From NCBI GenBank assembly GCA_946486375.1, contig CAMLTW010000004.1, positions 1-64,000 of the forward strand: a stretch of DNA of 64,000 nucleotides, in the 5' to 3' direction. The position numbers and the translations under genes were made by a program. How positions within the stretch are numbered: the first letter of the stretch is position 1; every line of letters begins with the position of its first letter. Of the stretch, positions 41,388 through 49,879 are shown in pieces. The stretch is from an uncultured Rikenellaceae bacterium (GTDB lineage Bacteria; Bacteroidota; Bacteroidia; Bacteroidales; Rikenellaceae). Under the pieces are notes generated by a model. That model was not told the origin of the DNA. It searched no databases and saw only the letters and a list, made by a program, of their open reading frames with translations.

Positions 41388-42059
41388 TTACCGGTTGATG
41401 GTTATAATCGGGCGTACCTTGTGCGCCTGTGTCTTGGGTGTTTCCTGTATGGCTCCGCTGCCCATCGAGTAAAGCCAGGCTTTTGCCGTTTCCTGTTCGG
41501 CCACTTCCGTGGATGTCCAGTACCAGCAGTCGCCGTCGGTCAGGGGCAACGGATCGCCCCCGCACTGTTCGATGACAGGATTTACCGTTTCCCGGATAGT
41601 ATATAGCAGACGCATCTGTGCCACCGACGGAACGTATGCGCTCTGCCCGTAACACCAGAGGTCAAAGACCGCTTCCGCCATCGGCGAAGCCGTTTCCTTC
41701 GTTTCATATAGAGCGAATGTATTGGCATTGCCGTCATGTGCCGCGAGGTCCGCAGATGTGCCTTGGGCAATACCGAGGCTGTCGGCAAATGCCTGCGGGG
41801 TGATGTCCCACAGGTAAACCGCGTAGCCGTTTCCTTCCGCACCCTCATGCTGCCGGGTGTCGAACACGACGGCCACAGCCTTTTTCCCGGATTGCTGGTA
41901 TTCCGTGTAGGACAAGGCCGTTCCGTCCTCGCACAGGACATGTCCCGGGCGGACAGCCGTGTCCGGTACGTCTATATGCGCGTCACAACCTGTCACGGCG
42001 ACTGCTGCGACAAGTACCGGTACGAACCGGCTCACCTTTCTGAAAATGTTCTGTTTCAT
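41388..42059 (-). CDS. Tra-region lipoprotein with DUF1566-like C-terminus, 223 aa
   Basis: The lipobox VAVTGCDA lies at about residues 19-26. The rest is an extracytoplasmic domain with the C-terminal pattern CWYWTSTEV ... AWLYSMGSGAIQ ... KVRPIITI, as in DUF1566/Fib_succ-like domains of secreted proteins. It follows traO by 8 nt in the tra operon. It is probably an outer-membrane lipoprotein of the transfer apparatus or cell-surface contact. It is the last gene before the AbiE insertion. Confidence 0.75.
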   Translation of the reverse strand: MKQNIFRKVSRFVPVLVAAVAVTGCDAHIDVPDTAVRPGHVLCEDGTALSYTEYQQSGKKAVAVVFDTRQHEGAEGNGYAVYLWDITPQAFADSLGIAQGTSADLAAHDGNANTFALYETKETASPMAEAVFDLWCYGQSAYVPSVAQMRLLYTIRETVNPVIEQCGGDPLPLTDGDCWYWTSTEVAEQETAKAWLYSMGSGAIQETPKTQAHKVRPIITINR

Positions 42060-42067
42060 CTTTTCCC

Positions 42068-42580
42068 TTATTTTATCGGTAGTTTCACACCAAGGGCTAC
42101 ACCTACCCGAAGCAGATCCGCGCCCTTTATCATCAAATCACTCTTCGCCTGCCAGTACAGCGTCCATCCGGACCGCAGCACGTAATTGTGCTCGTAACCG
42201 AAATGCAGGCCGCCCAGGAACTTCTTCGTGTCGCTTCCTGCCGAAGCTCCTATACGCAGGTTGCCGTAATGATTGCGGCCCCGTACCACGCAAGGCTTGT
42301 ATGCCACGCCAAAGCCATAGGTGCGGTAGTTGCGCCAGAAGGATTCCGGACAGATATGGCCGCACGGGCCGCATTCGGCCCACTGCAGGTAGCCGTTGGC
42401 AAAGAACTCCCACGCGTGCCGGTAGTTCATTTCATGTTCGTATGAAAACGTCACGTCCATACCGTTCCTGTAAAGCAGCCCGACCCCCAGTGAAAGACGG
42501 CCGCTGTTGCGTTGTGCGTTCGCGCTGAAGGCAAGGCACATGCAGGCAAACATCAGAATCAGAGTCTTTCTCATAATCAT
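42068..42580 (-). CDS. traO: Conjugative transposon TraO-like outer-membrane protein, 170 aa
   Basis: A signal peptide (ending AFSANAQ) is followed by a beta-rich domain with the TraO pattern (SLGVGLLYRNGMDVTFSYEHEMNYR; FLGGLHFGYEHNYVL; VGVALGVKLPIK). Alternating hydrophobic strands suggest a small outer-membrane barrel. In the CTnDOT-type system TraO is required for transfer and follows TraN, as here. The ATG overlaps the traN stop as ATGA. Confidence 0.85.
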   Translation of the reverse strand: MIMRKTLILMFACMCLAFSANAQRNSGRLSLGVGLLYRNGMDVTFSYEHEMNYRHAWEFFANGYLQWAECGPCGHICPESFWRNYRTYGFGVAYKPCVVRGRNHYGNLRIGASAGSDTKKFLGGLHFGYEHNYVLRSGWTLYWQAKSDLMIKGADLLRVGVALGVKLPIK

Positions 42581-43434
42581 TCCTCCTCCAGCAGGTCAGC
42601 GTTAAACGAATCGGCAGACAACACATCCTCATAATCGATGTTCAGGCTGATATTGCGGCCGCTGATTTGCTTTTCCGTCATTTCGACAGTCAGCAGCTTG
42701 TCGTTCGGGAAGGTCATCTTCTTGATGACAAGCACATTCCTGTAACCATGTCGGAATGTCTTTCCCGGTTCCAGTATCATCGCCGGAGTAAGCTCGATAG
42801 TCTGGGCGTTGGTGGCCTTGGCGAGTTTCTTGTCAACGAGCTTTACCCTGATCTCATCGATGTCGAAACGGATGTTCGTCTTGTTCTCTATGGAAAAGTC
42901 TATGAAGAAGTAGTCCCCGACAGAGTATATGTTGTTCAGGCGCATCACCATACGGTGTGCCTTGGTGGCCACATTCCTGATTCTCGCCGGAGAGTTCCAG
43001 ATCCGTCTGGCAAAGCGTGTCATCTCGGCGGTTGACATCGATACTGCCGGGTTGTTGTAGGCGTTGCGCTCGTGAGGGAGTATCTCCTTGTCCGTTACGG
43101 CTTCCTTAAGCCGTGTGGTGTAAACCAGCGCGTATTGCGTGCGGTAGCGTTCCGTGATGACGGTCACGATGGCAATCACCTCGCCGTCCTCGTGTCCGGC
43201 TTCCTTGGGTTTCAGCCGTACAATGTTGTCCAAAGGCTGGTCGCCAACCACCTTGTCGGTGGAAATGTCCACCATGCGTACCGGCTCCGATGCCGTGATG
43301 ACGGTCGTCACCTGTTCGTTGACCGTCAGTTGTTCCATTTCCTCGTAGGTCGTCTGCGCCTGTGCATTCCGCGTTCCCAGCAGTCCGGCTGTCAGAAGAA
43401 ATACCGTTCCGATTTTCTTGAGATTCATATTCAT
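42577..43434 (-). CDS. traN: Conjugative transposon TraN (DUF4138, VirB9-like), 285 aa
   Basis: A signal peptide (about 1-27, ending RNAQAQ) precedes a beta-rich protein with the DUF4138 pattern: VNEQVTTVITASEPVRMVDIS, IVTVITERYRTQYALVYTT, FFIDFSIENKTNIRFDIDEI and PGKTFRHGYRNVLVIKK. It corresponds to VirB9/CagX in the outer core complex. Its partners are TraM (VirB10-like) and TraO, encoded on either side. A DNA methyltransferase gene separates traN from traM, which is not the CTnDOT order. Confidence 0.88.
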   Translation of the reverse strand: MNMNLKKIGTVFLLTAGLLGTRNAQAQTTYEEMEQLTVNEQVTTVITASEPVRMVDISTDKVVGDQPLDNIVRLKPKEAGHEDGEVIAIVTVITERYRTQYALVYTTRLKEAVTDKEILPHERNAYNNPAVSMSTAEMTRFARRIWNSPARIRNVATKAHRMVMRLNNIYSVGDYFFIDFSIENKTNIRFDIDEIRVKLVDKKLAKATNAQTIELTPAMILEPGKTFRHGYRNVLVIKKMTFPNDKLLTVEMTEKQISGRNISLNIDYEDVLSADSFNADLLEEE

Positions 43435-43474
43435 GTCGTTGATTGTTTATATTCCATTTGTTTTTCTTTTACCC

Positions 43475-44254
43475 TTATGTCGTCGTATGTATTCGCTCCA
43501 GTTCTTCCCGGATACGGAGTTCGGCGATGTCGCAGTACTCCTTCACGGTCTCGAATCCGATATAGTGCCGTCCCGAACGGATTGCGGCAATGGCAGTCGT
43601 TCCGGACCCGATGCAGTTGTCCAGCACGGTGTCCCCCTCGTCGGTGTAGGTGCGTATCAGGTACTCGACCAGTGCCACAGGCTTCTGGGTCGGATGATAG
43701 AATGCCCCTGTCTTGTGTTCTTTCGGGATGAAAATGACCGATGTCGGATATTTGTTGTCCGCCATGCGTACCGGTACCAGCTTCATCTCCCCGTAGCACC
43801 GGTTCGTGAAACTGCCTTCCGTCATGCTGCGTCCATGGTTTCTCCTTTCGGGAGGGCACGGTGTCATCTGCGGATGATACACGGGCTGCTTCATGTAGAA
43901 CACCAGAATGTCCTCATGCTGGCGCAACGGCATCCGGTTGGCATTGAGATGGCCCGTAACACGGTCCTTCTGCCATACGAGGTTATAACGCCAGATTCCC
44001 GGTTGGGAAAGCATGAGATGCGCGGAGAAGATTCCCTGGGCGAACAGGATGATCGGACTGTCCGGCTTGATAATCCTACGGTACTGCTCCCACAGCGGAC
44101 CAAGGGGTATCTGCCTGTCCCAACATGCTGACCGGTTGCCGCGGTTCAATACACCGTAAGGCAGGTCGGCGATGATGGCATCGACGCTTCCCTCCGGCAT
44201 ACGGCTCATGCCTTCCAGGCAGTCCATGTTGTATATCTTGTCCGTCTCTATCAT
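43475..44254 (-). CDS. Orphan DNA methyltransferase (beta class), 259 aa
   Basis: The order of motifs, catalytic DLPYG (near 31-35) before the SAM-binding DNCIGSGTTAIAAIRSG (near 215), marks a beta-class N4-cytosine or N6-adenine enzyme. The target-recognition part lies between them (LVWQKDRVTGHLNANRMPLRQHEDILVF). No restriction endonuclease gene is present. It starts with ATGA overlapping the 44251 gene and lies inside the tra operon, so transferred copies would be methylated in the donor, protecting them in hosts with the matching enzyme. Confidence 0.85.
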   Translation of the reverse strand: MIETDKIYNMDCLEGMSRMPEGSVDAIIADLPYGVLNRGNRSACWDRQIPLGPLWEQYRRIIKPDSPIILFAQGIFSAHLMLSQPGIWRYNLVWQKDRVTGHLNANRMPLRQHEDILVFYMKQPVYHPQMTPCPPERRNHGRSMTEGSFTNRCYGEMKLVPVRMADNKYPTSVIFIPKEHKTGAFYHPTQKPVALVEYLIRTYTDEGDTVLDNCIGSGTTAIAAIRSGRHYIGFETVKEYCDIAELRIREELERIHTTT

Positions 44255-44604
44255 ATCGCGTTGTTTTTCGGCCCTCCAAGCTGCAGGGCACTCGCCCAAG
44301 TACAACGTCCCTTCCGGTTTTCCCGGACCTCACACTCCCAGAAGGTATTCATCTCCGCGTGCTTGAAATTGACCGCACCGTCTCCCGGCCCGTAAAAGCC
44401 AGTGTATTTCTGGAAGGCGAACAAGGCGATTCTCCGCCCGTCCTCTGCCAGAAAGTTGCATATCAGGGCGAAGCGTCCACCTTTCTGCCACCATTGGGTA
44501 CTCACGAGTTGCCCGACGAATGTTTCGGCCTTGTCGGGAGCGAGGAAGTCATCGTAGTAAAAGCCGTCCGTTCCCTCATGTAGTTTTGAAATATCTGTTT
44601 CCAT
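44251..44604 (-). CDS. Hypothetical protein in the tra operon, 117 aa
   Basis: I start at METDISKLHEGTDGFYYDDF (44604), since upstream in-frame sequence lies antisense-like over traM's end. This is a small soluble protein with the strand pattern TFVGQLVSTQWWQKGGRFALICNF ... GRRIALFAFQKYTGFYG. No family is recognised. It is translationally coupled to the methyltransferase by ATGA, so it may assist it or modulate restriction. Confidence 0.65.
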   Translation of the reverse strand: METDISKLHEGTDGFYYDDFLAPDKAETFVGQLVSTQWWQKGGRFALICNFLAEDGRRIALFAFQKYTGFYGPGDGAVNFKHAEMNTFWECEVRENRKGRCTWASALQLGGPKNNAI

Positions 44605-44618
44605 TGTCTCGAACCTTT

Positions 44619-45764
44619 TTATTTCCTTTTTTCCTGACCATTGACCAGATAGACGAAAGTCCCGTATTTCAGCTTGACCTTGTTTTTCTTGATGGCCTTG
44701 CTGATGGCGTTGCTCGTCTTCTGGTAAGCGTTGTTCACCGCCTGCATTCCCCATTGGGCGAGGCTGTTTCCTGTAGTTCCGGTACTCATGCTCATGTTGC
44801 CCGACATGGCACTGCTGGCCACATCCTTGCTCGTTTCCCGGAACTGGCTGTTCGGTACATACAGGCCCTCCATACCGTCCGTGTCATAAAGCGCGAGACT
44901 GACCTTCACAAGCTCGTCGTCCACAAGGATGCTGTTGATGTTTCCCTTGACACGTCCGGACGAGAAGCCGCTTACCGTGGCGTACAGGTACGTACCCCGT
45001 TTCACCACGCACTCGTCTATTTCCACGTCATCCAGCAGGCGCAGCCTGATGCGCGAGCCGTCCACAACCTTGATGTCCTCGTCTATGATGGCCTGGATCA
45101 GCTTCGGTTCACGGGCATCCTTCGCCAGCGTGTTGAAATAGTCCGAGGTGGTCTTCACCTTGCGGACTACCGCGCTGGGCGGTTCGTCTGCCGACGGTGC
45201 TTGCACCGGACGTTTCTCCTCGTCGATGGTGCCGGCCTCCGGTACATTCTGCGGCGGAACGGTGTCCGTGGTATCCGCCTCTTCAGGGGGCATCACCATG
45301 TTCTGTCCTTTCAGCCGTGCTTCGGCAAGGGCCTTTTCCAACTCCGCGAGTGCTTCCTGTTCACGCTCTTTGGCGGCGGCAATTTCCGCTGCCGCTGCTT
45401 TTTCCTGCTGTTGCTCATCGAGCAGGGCGATGTCATCCTGCGTGTATTGTGATTCATATTCTTCCTTGTTTTCATCAGGTTCGTCTCTTTCTATGTTGCC
45501 GACCGCCGAGTAGTCCTGTATCTTGCCCCACGATTTCTCCATGTTCTCGTATTTGCTGCCAATGCCGTCATCCTTGATCTGCGCTTCCGGCAGTTCCGGA
45601 TTCAGGAATTCTGTTGTCTGCAGCGTCTTGTCCGGTATATCCGCCGTTTCGGTATGAAACAGGTCGAATATGAAGTAGGACGCACCGAGCAGAGGGATAT
45701 AAAGAATGGCAGGGAGCATGTACTTCGGCTGTCTGAAATTGATTTTCTCAAATATCTTTTTCAT
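44619..45764 (-). CDS. traM: Conjugative transposon TraM (VirB10-like), 381 aa
   Basis: One N-terminal membrane segment (about 15-34) is followed by a long charged, Ala/Glu-rich periplasmic linker with coiled coil (about 110-150). The C-terminal domain has IRLRLLDDVEIDECVVKRGTYLYATVSGF and GNINSILVDDELVKVSLALYDTDG, the TraM/VirB10 signature. It spans the periplasm as part of the channel core. The stop of the TraL-position gene overlaps its start. Confidence 0.9.
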   Translation of the reverse strand: MKKIFEKINFRQPKYMLPAILYIPLLGASYFIFDLFHTETADIPDKTLQTTEFLNPELPEAQIKDDGIGSKYENMEKSWGKIQDYSAVGNIERDEPDENKEEYESQYTQDDIALLDEQQQEKAAAAEIAAAKEREQEALAELEKALAEARLKGQNMVMPPEEADTTDTVPPQNVPEAGTIDEEKRPVQAPSADEPPSAVVRKVKTTSDYFNTLAKDAREPKLIQAIIDEDIKVVDGSRIRLRLLDDVEIDECVVKRGTYLYATVSGFSSGRVKGNINSILVDDELVKVSLALYDTDGMEGLYVPNSQFRETSKDVASSAMSGNMSMSTGTTGNSLAQWGMQAVNNAYQKTSNAISKAIKKNKVKLKYGTFVYLVNGQEKRK

Positions 45765-46150
45765 GGCAAGTCTGTTTTGCTACGGTTTGTATTTCCTGTC
45801 CCGGTTTCCCTCAGTTCCTCTTCCTGCAACATCCTGTGTCGCTCCCTCAATACCGAATCCTGCATCTCTGTCGCTGTCCTCTCCGCAGGCTGGTGACGAT
45901 ATACCACTGTTATACGGTAGATGTTCCATGCCAGCCCGCCCAGCACGAAAGCGAACACGATGACCAGAAAAAGAGTACGGTGCACGTTGGCAAAGCCCTG
46001 TACCTTGGCTGCCGCCTTGTCTATACGGGTCGCCTTGGCAAACTTGCGTCCGGCTTCCACATCACGCTCATAGCGTTCCTTGTACTTCGGATCATTCCTG
46101 TCAGGCATCTTTTCGCCCAGCAGCATCCGTCTGAATCCCTTGATGTTCAT
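45761..46150 (-). CDS. TraL-position single-pass membrane protein, 129 aa
   Basis: The cytoplasmic, basic N-terminal half (about 1-55) is followed by one membrane segment (TLFLVIVFAFVLGGLAWNIYRI) and a charged periplasmic tail. In CTnDOT the gene between traK and traM is traL, a short membrane protein; length and layout differ somewhat, so I name it by position only. It overlaps traM by 4 nt. It probably joins the inner-membrane complex. Confidence 0.6.
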   Translation of the reverse strand: MNIKGFRRMLLGEKMPDRNDPKYKERYERDVEAGRKFAKATRIDKAAAKVQGFANVHRTLFLVIVFAFVLGGLAWNIYRITVVYRHQPAERTATEMQDSVLRERHRMLQEEELRETGTGNTNRSKTDLP

Positions 46151-46162
46151 ATCCTTGATTGT

Positions 46163-46777
46163 TTAATAGTTGCTCTTGCTTTTCTGTTCTATATCCTTGT
46201 TAAGGAGAGTGCGCCAGTTCACTATCAGCAGACCGTGAGGGTTGTTCTCCGTTCTCGGTACACGCTTGAGCTGACCGGCAGTCACCAGCTCACGCATCAG
46301 GATGTTGCTTCTGCGTTCGATTCGCTGGCGGCCGTAGTAGGTGAACTCCATGGTGCTCTTGTCAAAGCGGATGCTGTCACAATAAATCGAGAACACGGCA
46401 CTCGTGCCGAGGATGTTGGAATAAAAACCTTTCTCCTTAAGAGTGTTATATTGCGCCAGACCTGTTTCGTCCACCAGGTACATCGCCTTTTCCATCGTGT
46501 ATTTGATGTATTTGTCATCAGGCGGCAAGGTGAAGAAATAGTGGTGGAACATCTCCACATGGCTTTTGGCTTCCACGTCAAGCGTTTCATCCATCGTGGT
46601 ACGGTTGACAAGAATGGGCACGTTGCCGTCCAGCACGTACACCTTTTTCTGTGCATCCGACACCATTGTCCTGGCTGTCCAGATGCTCGATACGCTGATG
46701 ATGACACATCCCACGAGAAAGGCCGTGCAGATAATGCCCACCAGCCGTATCTTGTTTTCCAGATGCTTGATAATCAT
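46163..46777 (-). CDS. traK: Conjugative transposon TraK (VirB8-like), 204 aa
   Basis: One membrane segment (about 12-34) precedes a periplasmic NTF2-like domain: KKVYVLDGNVPILVNR, VEMFHHYFFTLPPDDKYI, MYLVDETGLAQYNTLKEKGFY and a final strand LLIVNWRTLLN. This matches TraK. VirB8-type proteins nucleate channel assembly at the inner membrane. It is followed closely by the TraL-position gene and traM. Confidence 0.9.
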   Translation of the reverse strand: MIIKHLENKIRLVGIICTAFLVGCVIISVSSIWTARTMVSDAQKKVYVLDGNVPILVNRTTMDETLDVEAKSHVEMFHHYFFTLPPDDKYIKYTMEKAMYLVDETGLAQYNTLKEKGFYSNILGTSAVFSIYCDSIRFDKSTMEFTYYGRQRIERRSNILMRELVTAGQLKRVPRTENNPHGLLIVNWRTLLNKDIEQKSKSNY

Positions 46778-46783
46778 ATCGGT

Positions 46784-47179
46784 TTATTGTCTTTTCCCGT
46801 TCAACATCATTACATATTCATCGTGCAGCATCGGCATGACTGTTTCCTGCAGTTCCGCAGCGAGAGCCCCGAACTCATCGGAAAAGACATGCACGTAATG
46901 GCCCAGCGTCATGACCTGCACGAATACCCACCAGATACCGCGTTTGCGCACTTTCGCCTTTTTCTGCAACTTGGCCATTTGCAGACGGTAGGTCAGGTAA
47001 GCGGCCAGCGGCGCTGCATAACGGTCGTCATACTCGAAGCCTTCGTCAAGGGCTTCATACTCCGGGGTAACTACATGGTTTTCCGGAACTTCGGTAATCT
47101 CTTTTCTCATGCGTTCATTCGCGTAGAGCAGGAAGCGTCCGTCCTTGCACCATTCTTTGATTTGTTCTTGTACGTTCAT
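46784..47179 (-). CDS. Hypothetical tra protein between TraJ and TraK, 131 aa
   Basis: This protein with a soluble acidic first half, a basic patch (KLQKKAKVRKRG) and then one hydrophobic stretch (IWWVFVQVMTLGHYVHVF) that may associate with the membrane is not recognised. CTnDOT has no gene in this place, so it is a lineage-specific addition. It lies 6 nt upstream of traK and 42 nt after traJ. Confidence 0.65.
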   Translation of the reverse strand: MNVQEQIKEWCKDGRFLLYANERMRKEITEVPENHVVTPEYEALDEGFEYDDRYAAPLAAYLTYRLQMAKLQKKAKVRKRGIWWVFVQVMTLGHYVHVFSDEFGALAAELQETVMPMLHDEYVMMLNGKRQ

Positions 47180-47221
47180 ACTTTTTTATTTTTAAGGATT
47201 GTTGTTTATATGTTTTTTATC

Positions 47222-48355
47222 TTATCTCATGATTGCCCCGATACCGCCTGTCGCTGTCATCTTGGCCTGCTGTGCCACGCCTTCTCCAAAATTTCTCGTA
47301 CTGAAGGCCGTGTCGCCCTCCGGTATCATCCACGCCGCAAGGTCAGGTACAAGGTTCAGACATTTCAAGGCTACAATGCTTGCCGCCATCAGATAACCGG
47401 CGGAGAAGAAACTGTTCTGCAGGTAGGCCGCCATTGTCTGCTCGCTGGCCGTGATTGCGGTCAGGTTTTCCACCTGGATGCACAGCACGATGTCGAAAAG
47501 GAGCAATACATAGAAGCCCACGAAGTAGAGCATGGCCCCGTAGAAATGTACCGTCAGGTAACGCGTCAGCCATTTTGCCCAGGAACCTTCCCATTTCGGC
47601 AGCAGAGAGAACGCCCATTGCAACGGGCCGAATATCGTCAGCATACCGAGCAATATCTGCTGGCAGTAGATCGTTGCCCACCAGCCTATGCGGAACACGA
47701 CAAGGGCAATCAGCATGATGATTTTGTCTATTCCCACGACGACACCGGCCGTCAAGGAGGTGAACCACAGTTCCGCGGCATCCTTTTCCATGCTGGTCAC
47801 TTCATCCACACCGGTCTGCTCCATGGTCGCCTCGATAAGGTTGGGGTCTGATGTTCCCGTGTGGGCGACATCCGCCTGTGCCTGCAGGCTGTGGTACATC
47901 GTGTCCCTTACGTGGATGAGCTGCTGCACTTCCTCGAACTTGTCCGCTATCTGTGTGGCTTCCGCCTCGTACAGGTCATGCGTGTACGAACCGATGCAGT
48001 TCGGGATGTAGGAAAGGAAGTCCAGAAAACACCAGTTGCTTCCGCTGCCGGCCATACCCGTGTCTGCAGGCGGATACCACCAGCAGAGAACGATGGAAAC
48101 AGCCAGCGGCCTGAACAGCTTCATCACATCCAGCGGCTCATGCTTCACCATCATCTTGTAGGCCATGCCTGCCGCCATGACAAGTGAGAACAAGGCGGCC
48201 AGAGCCATGCACATCTGCAGTATCCACCAGAACGGCCCCTGCGAACCCGTAAACGTCGCGTCCGTGAGGAACTCGTTCGTTTGAAAAATCACATCGTCAA
48301 TCTCCTCCTCAAGAAGATTGATACCAAAATCAGTGAGTATATTTCCGTCTGCCAT
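47222..48355 (-). CDS. traJ: Conjugative transposon TraJ (VirB6-like), 377 aa
   Basis: At least six hydrophobic segments are visible (for example MCMALAALFSLVMAAGMAYKM, IIMLIALVVFRIGWWATIY, AMLYFVGFYVLLLFDIVLC and SAGYLMAASIVAL). A soluble Gln-rich loop lies at about 110-190. This is the polytopic inner-membrane channel component. The end GGIGAIMR is conserved in tone with TraJ proteins. It is encoded after three secreted proteins that share a C-terminal motif. Confidence 0.88.
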   Translation of the reverse strand: MADGNILTDFGINLLEEEIDDVIFQTNEFLTDATFTGSQGPFWWILQMCMALAALFSLVMAAGMAYKMMVKHEPLDVMKLFRPLAVSIVLCWWYPPADTGMAGSGSNWCFLDFLSYIPNCIGSYTHDLYEAEATQIADKFEEVQQLIHVRDTMYHSLQAQADVAHTGTSDPNLIEATMEQTGVDEVTSMEKDAAELWFTSLTAGVVVGIDKIIMLIALVVFRIGWWATIYCQQILLGMLTIFGPLQWAFSLLPKWEGSWAKWLTRYLTVHFYGAMLYFVGFYVLLLFDIVLCIQVENLTAITASEQTMAAYLQNSFFSAGYLMAASIVALKCLNLVPDLAAWMIPEGDTAFSTRNFGEGVAQQAKMTATGGIGAIMR

Positions 48356-48376
48356 TTGCCGTCTGTCTTTTTAGTT

Positions 48377-49135
48377 TCACCTGTTTACACTCTCTTCACC
48401 GTCACCCCCGGAACTGCCGCCCGACTGTGAGCCACGCACCGCGAGACGCGATTCGTTCCAGCGGCTCATGGCTTCCCTGATGACGCTGCCTTTGTCCAAG
48501 GTACGGTCCGAGGTCGCGTTCAGCAGGTTGCTCGTCAGGGTGGCATTCTGCCGTTTGGCGAGATAGCTGACAAGAATCTCATTCTGCTGCACCACGTCGT
48601 CGTAGATTCGCAGATACTCTTTCTTCCGCTGCGCATTGGGCATATAGGCATCCCTGGTAGCATCAATGGCGCACTGGAAAACATGGTAGTATTCCGTCCA
48701 GCGTTCCCTGTCCTCCGGGGTACCTCCCGCAGGAAGGATACGGTCGATGTTACGCTTCATCCTTTCCATCTGGCCGTTGATCTTGTCACCTTCGGCAAGC
48801 CAGGCGATATCAGCCTGTCGGTCTGCCACGTTCAGGGCCTCTATTTTCGCGCGGCTCACCAATGCCGAATCGATGGATTCGGCTTCGTCCGTCTGGTTAT
48901 AGAGGTTGATGCCGGCTGTCGTGCGGAACGCCAGTTTGTTCTTTGCCGCCGCCGATTTCTTGTATTTGTTGTGTAATGCCCAGTAGTACAGTTCCGGCGT
49001 GAGGGAGCCCGCACCGGTTTCCATGACCGTAATCTGGTTCTGCTTCGGCGAGTCGTGGTTATAGGTCACATACTGCGCCTGTGCCGTTGCTGTTGCAATG
49101 ATCGCAACCGTCATGAGCATGAGTTTTCTGTTCAT
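48377..49135 (-). CDS. Secreted tra protein (VirB5/TraI-like family), 252 aa
   Basis: A signal peptide (MLMTVAIIATATAQAQ region) is followed by a helical domain (NKYKKSAAAKNKLAFRTTAG; QADIAWLAEGDKINGQMERM). The C-terminal helix SVIREAMSRWNESRLAV carries the RW motif shared with four other secreted proteins in this element. By position (before traJ) it corresponds to traI of CTnDOT, a VirB5-like periplasmic protein, though sequence similarity is not obvious to me. It starts 18 nt after the 49154 gene. Confidence 0.65.
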   Translation of the reverse strand: MNRKLMLMTVAIIATATAQAQYVTYNHDSPKQNQITVMETGAGSLTPELYYWALHNKYKKSAAAKNKLAFRTTAGINLYNQTDEAESIDSALVSRAKIEALNVADRQADIAWLAEGDKINGQMERMKRNIDRILPAGGTPEDRERWTEYYHVFQCAIDATRDAYMPNAQRKKEYLRIYDDVVQQNEILVSYLAKRQNATLTSNLLNATSDRTLDKGSVIREAMSRWNESRLAVRGSQSGGSSGGDGEESVNR

Positions 49136-49153
49136 CTTTTTTCCCTTTTATCG

Positions 49154-49879
49154 TTAGTAATCCAGCCTTCCGGAGTTGCGCCAACGTCCGAAGGCTCCTT
49201 CAATTATCTCCTGTTTGGTATGTTCACGGTATATCTTCGACTTCCAGTAGCCGATTCTTACCTGTATGTATCGCCAGGTCTCCATATAGGCCCGGTTCAG
49301 ATGCCGTTCGATGTCGTCCAGAGACCTGTTCACGGCCTCCAGCACCATCAGCAGATCCGAAGTGGAGCAGGCCGCCGCTCCCGTGGCATACAGCGCCAGG
49401 TCGCTGACCGACTTGTAGAGTTGCTCCCCGTCATGGGCTATATCCCGTATGGCTTTCTCGTTGATGGTGATGAGCAGGGCGTCGGAGGGTTCGATGCGTC
49501 CGCGTTTCAGCACCTTCTCGTGAAATGCCTCCAGCATGGACTTGTAGTCCGCTATCCGGTCACTTACCGTATTGTAGGTGTTCTTTGCGTTCAATACCGT
49601 GCGTAACGACTGGTACATCACATCAATGACATCAAAGGCACGGGTGTACCGGTCAAGGTCGATATTCAGCTCCTTGTATTCGCCGACCTCCTTGCGGCTG
49701 TATTCGTGCAGCAGCTGGTTGCTGTACTCAAGGGTACTTCGGGCCAGCAACAAGCTACGCTGCTTCTTATGGTCATTGATATAGGCTTCAACGGACACCA
49801 CGTCGAATGTCCATTGTGCTTTGACGACATCAGGCAGGAGTGCAAGCAGCACTATGGTTATCAGCAAGGCCCGTTTCAT
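49154..49879 (-). CDS. Secreted tra protein (VirB5/TraI-like family), 241 aa
   Basis: A clear signal peptide (MKRALLITIVLLALLPDVVKAQ) precedes a fully helical mature protein. The last residues IIEGAFGRWRNSGRLDY carry the shared RW motif. It overlaps the 848-aa gene's stop by 4 nt (ATGA). It is likely one of a set of three consecutive periplasmic helical proteins that build the tip or stalk of the conjugation channel. Confidence 0.65.
   Translation of the reverse strand: MKRALLITIVLLALLPDVVKAQWTFDVVSVEAYINDHKKQRSLLLARSTLEYSNQLLHEYSRKEVGEYKELNIDLDRYTRAFDVIDVMYQSLRTVLNAKNTYNTVSDRIADYKSMLEAFHEKVLKRGRIEPSDALLITINEKAIRDIAHDGEQLYKSVSDLALYATGAAACSTSDLLMVLEAVNRSLDDIERHLNRAYMETWRYIQVRIGYWKSKIYREHTKQEIIEGAFGRWRNSGRLDY

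Noticed and set aside
44619-45764. Ala/Glu-rich repeats in TraM as a tandem DNA repeat
   Set aside because: They reflect the coiled-coil linker usual in VirB10-like proteins; no exact DNA repeat unit is present.
45836-47851. A 671-codon open frame on the plus strand over traJ-traM
   Set aside because: It runs antisense to well-recognised tra genes, has low-complexity His/Leu/Val-rich content typical of the reverse complement of coding DNA, and no start context.
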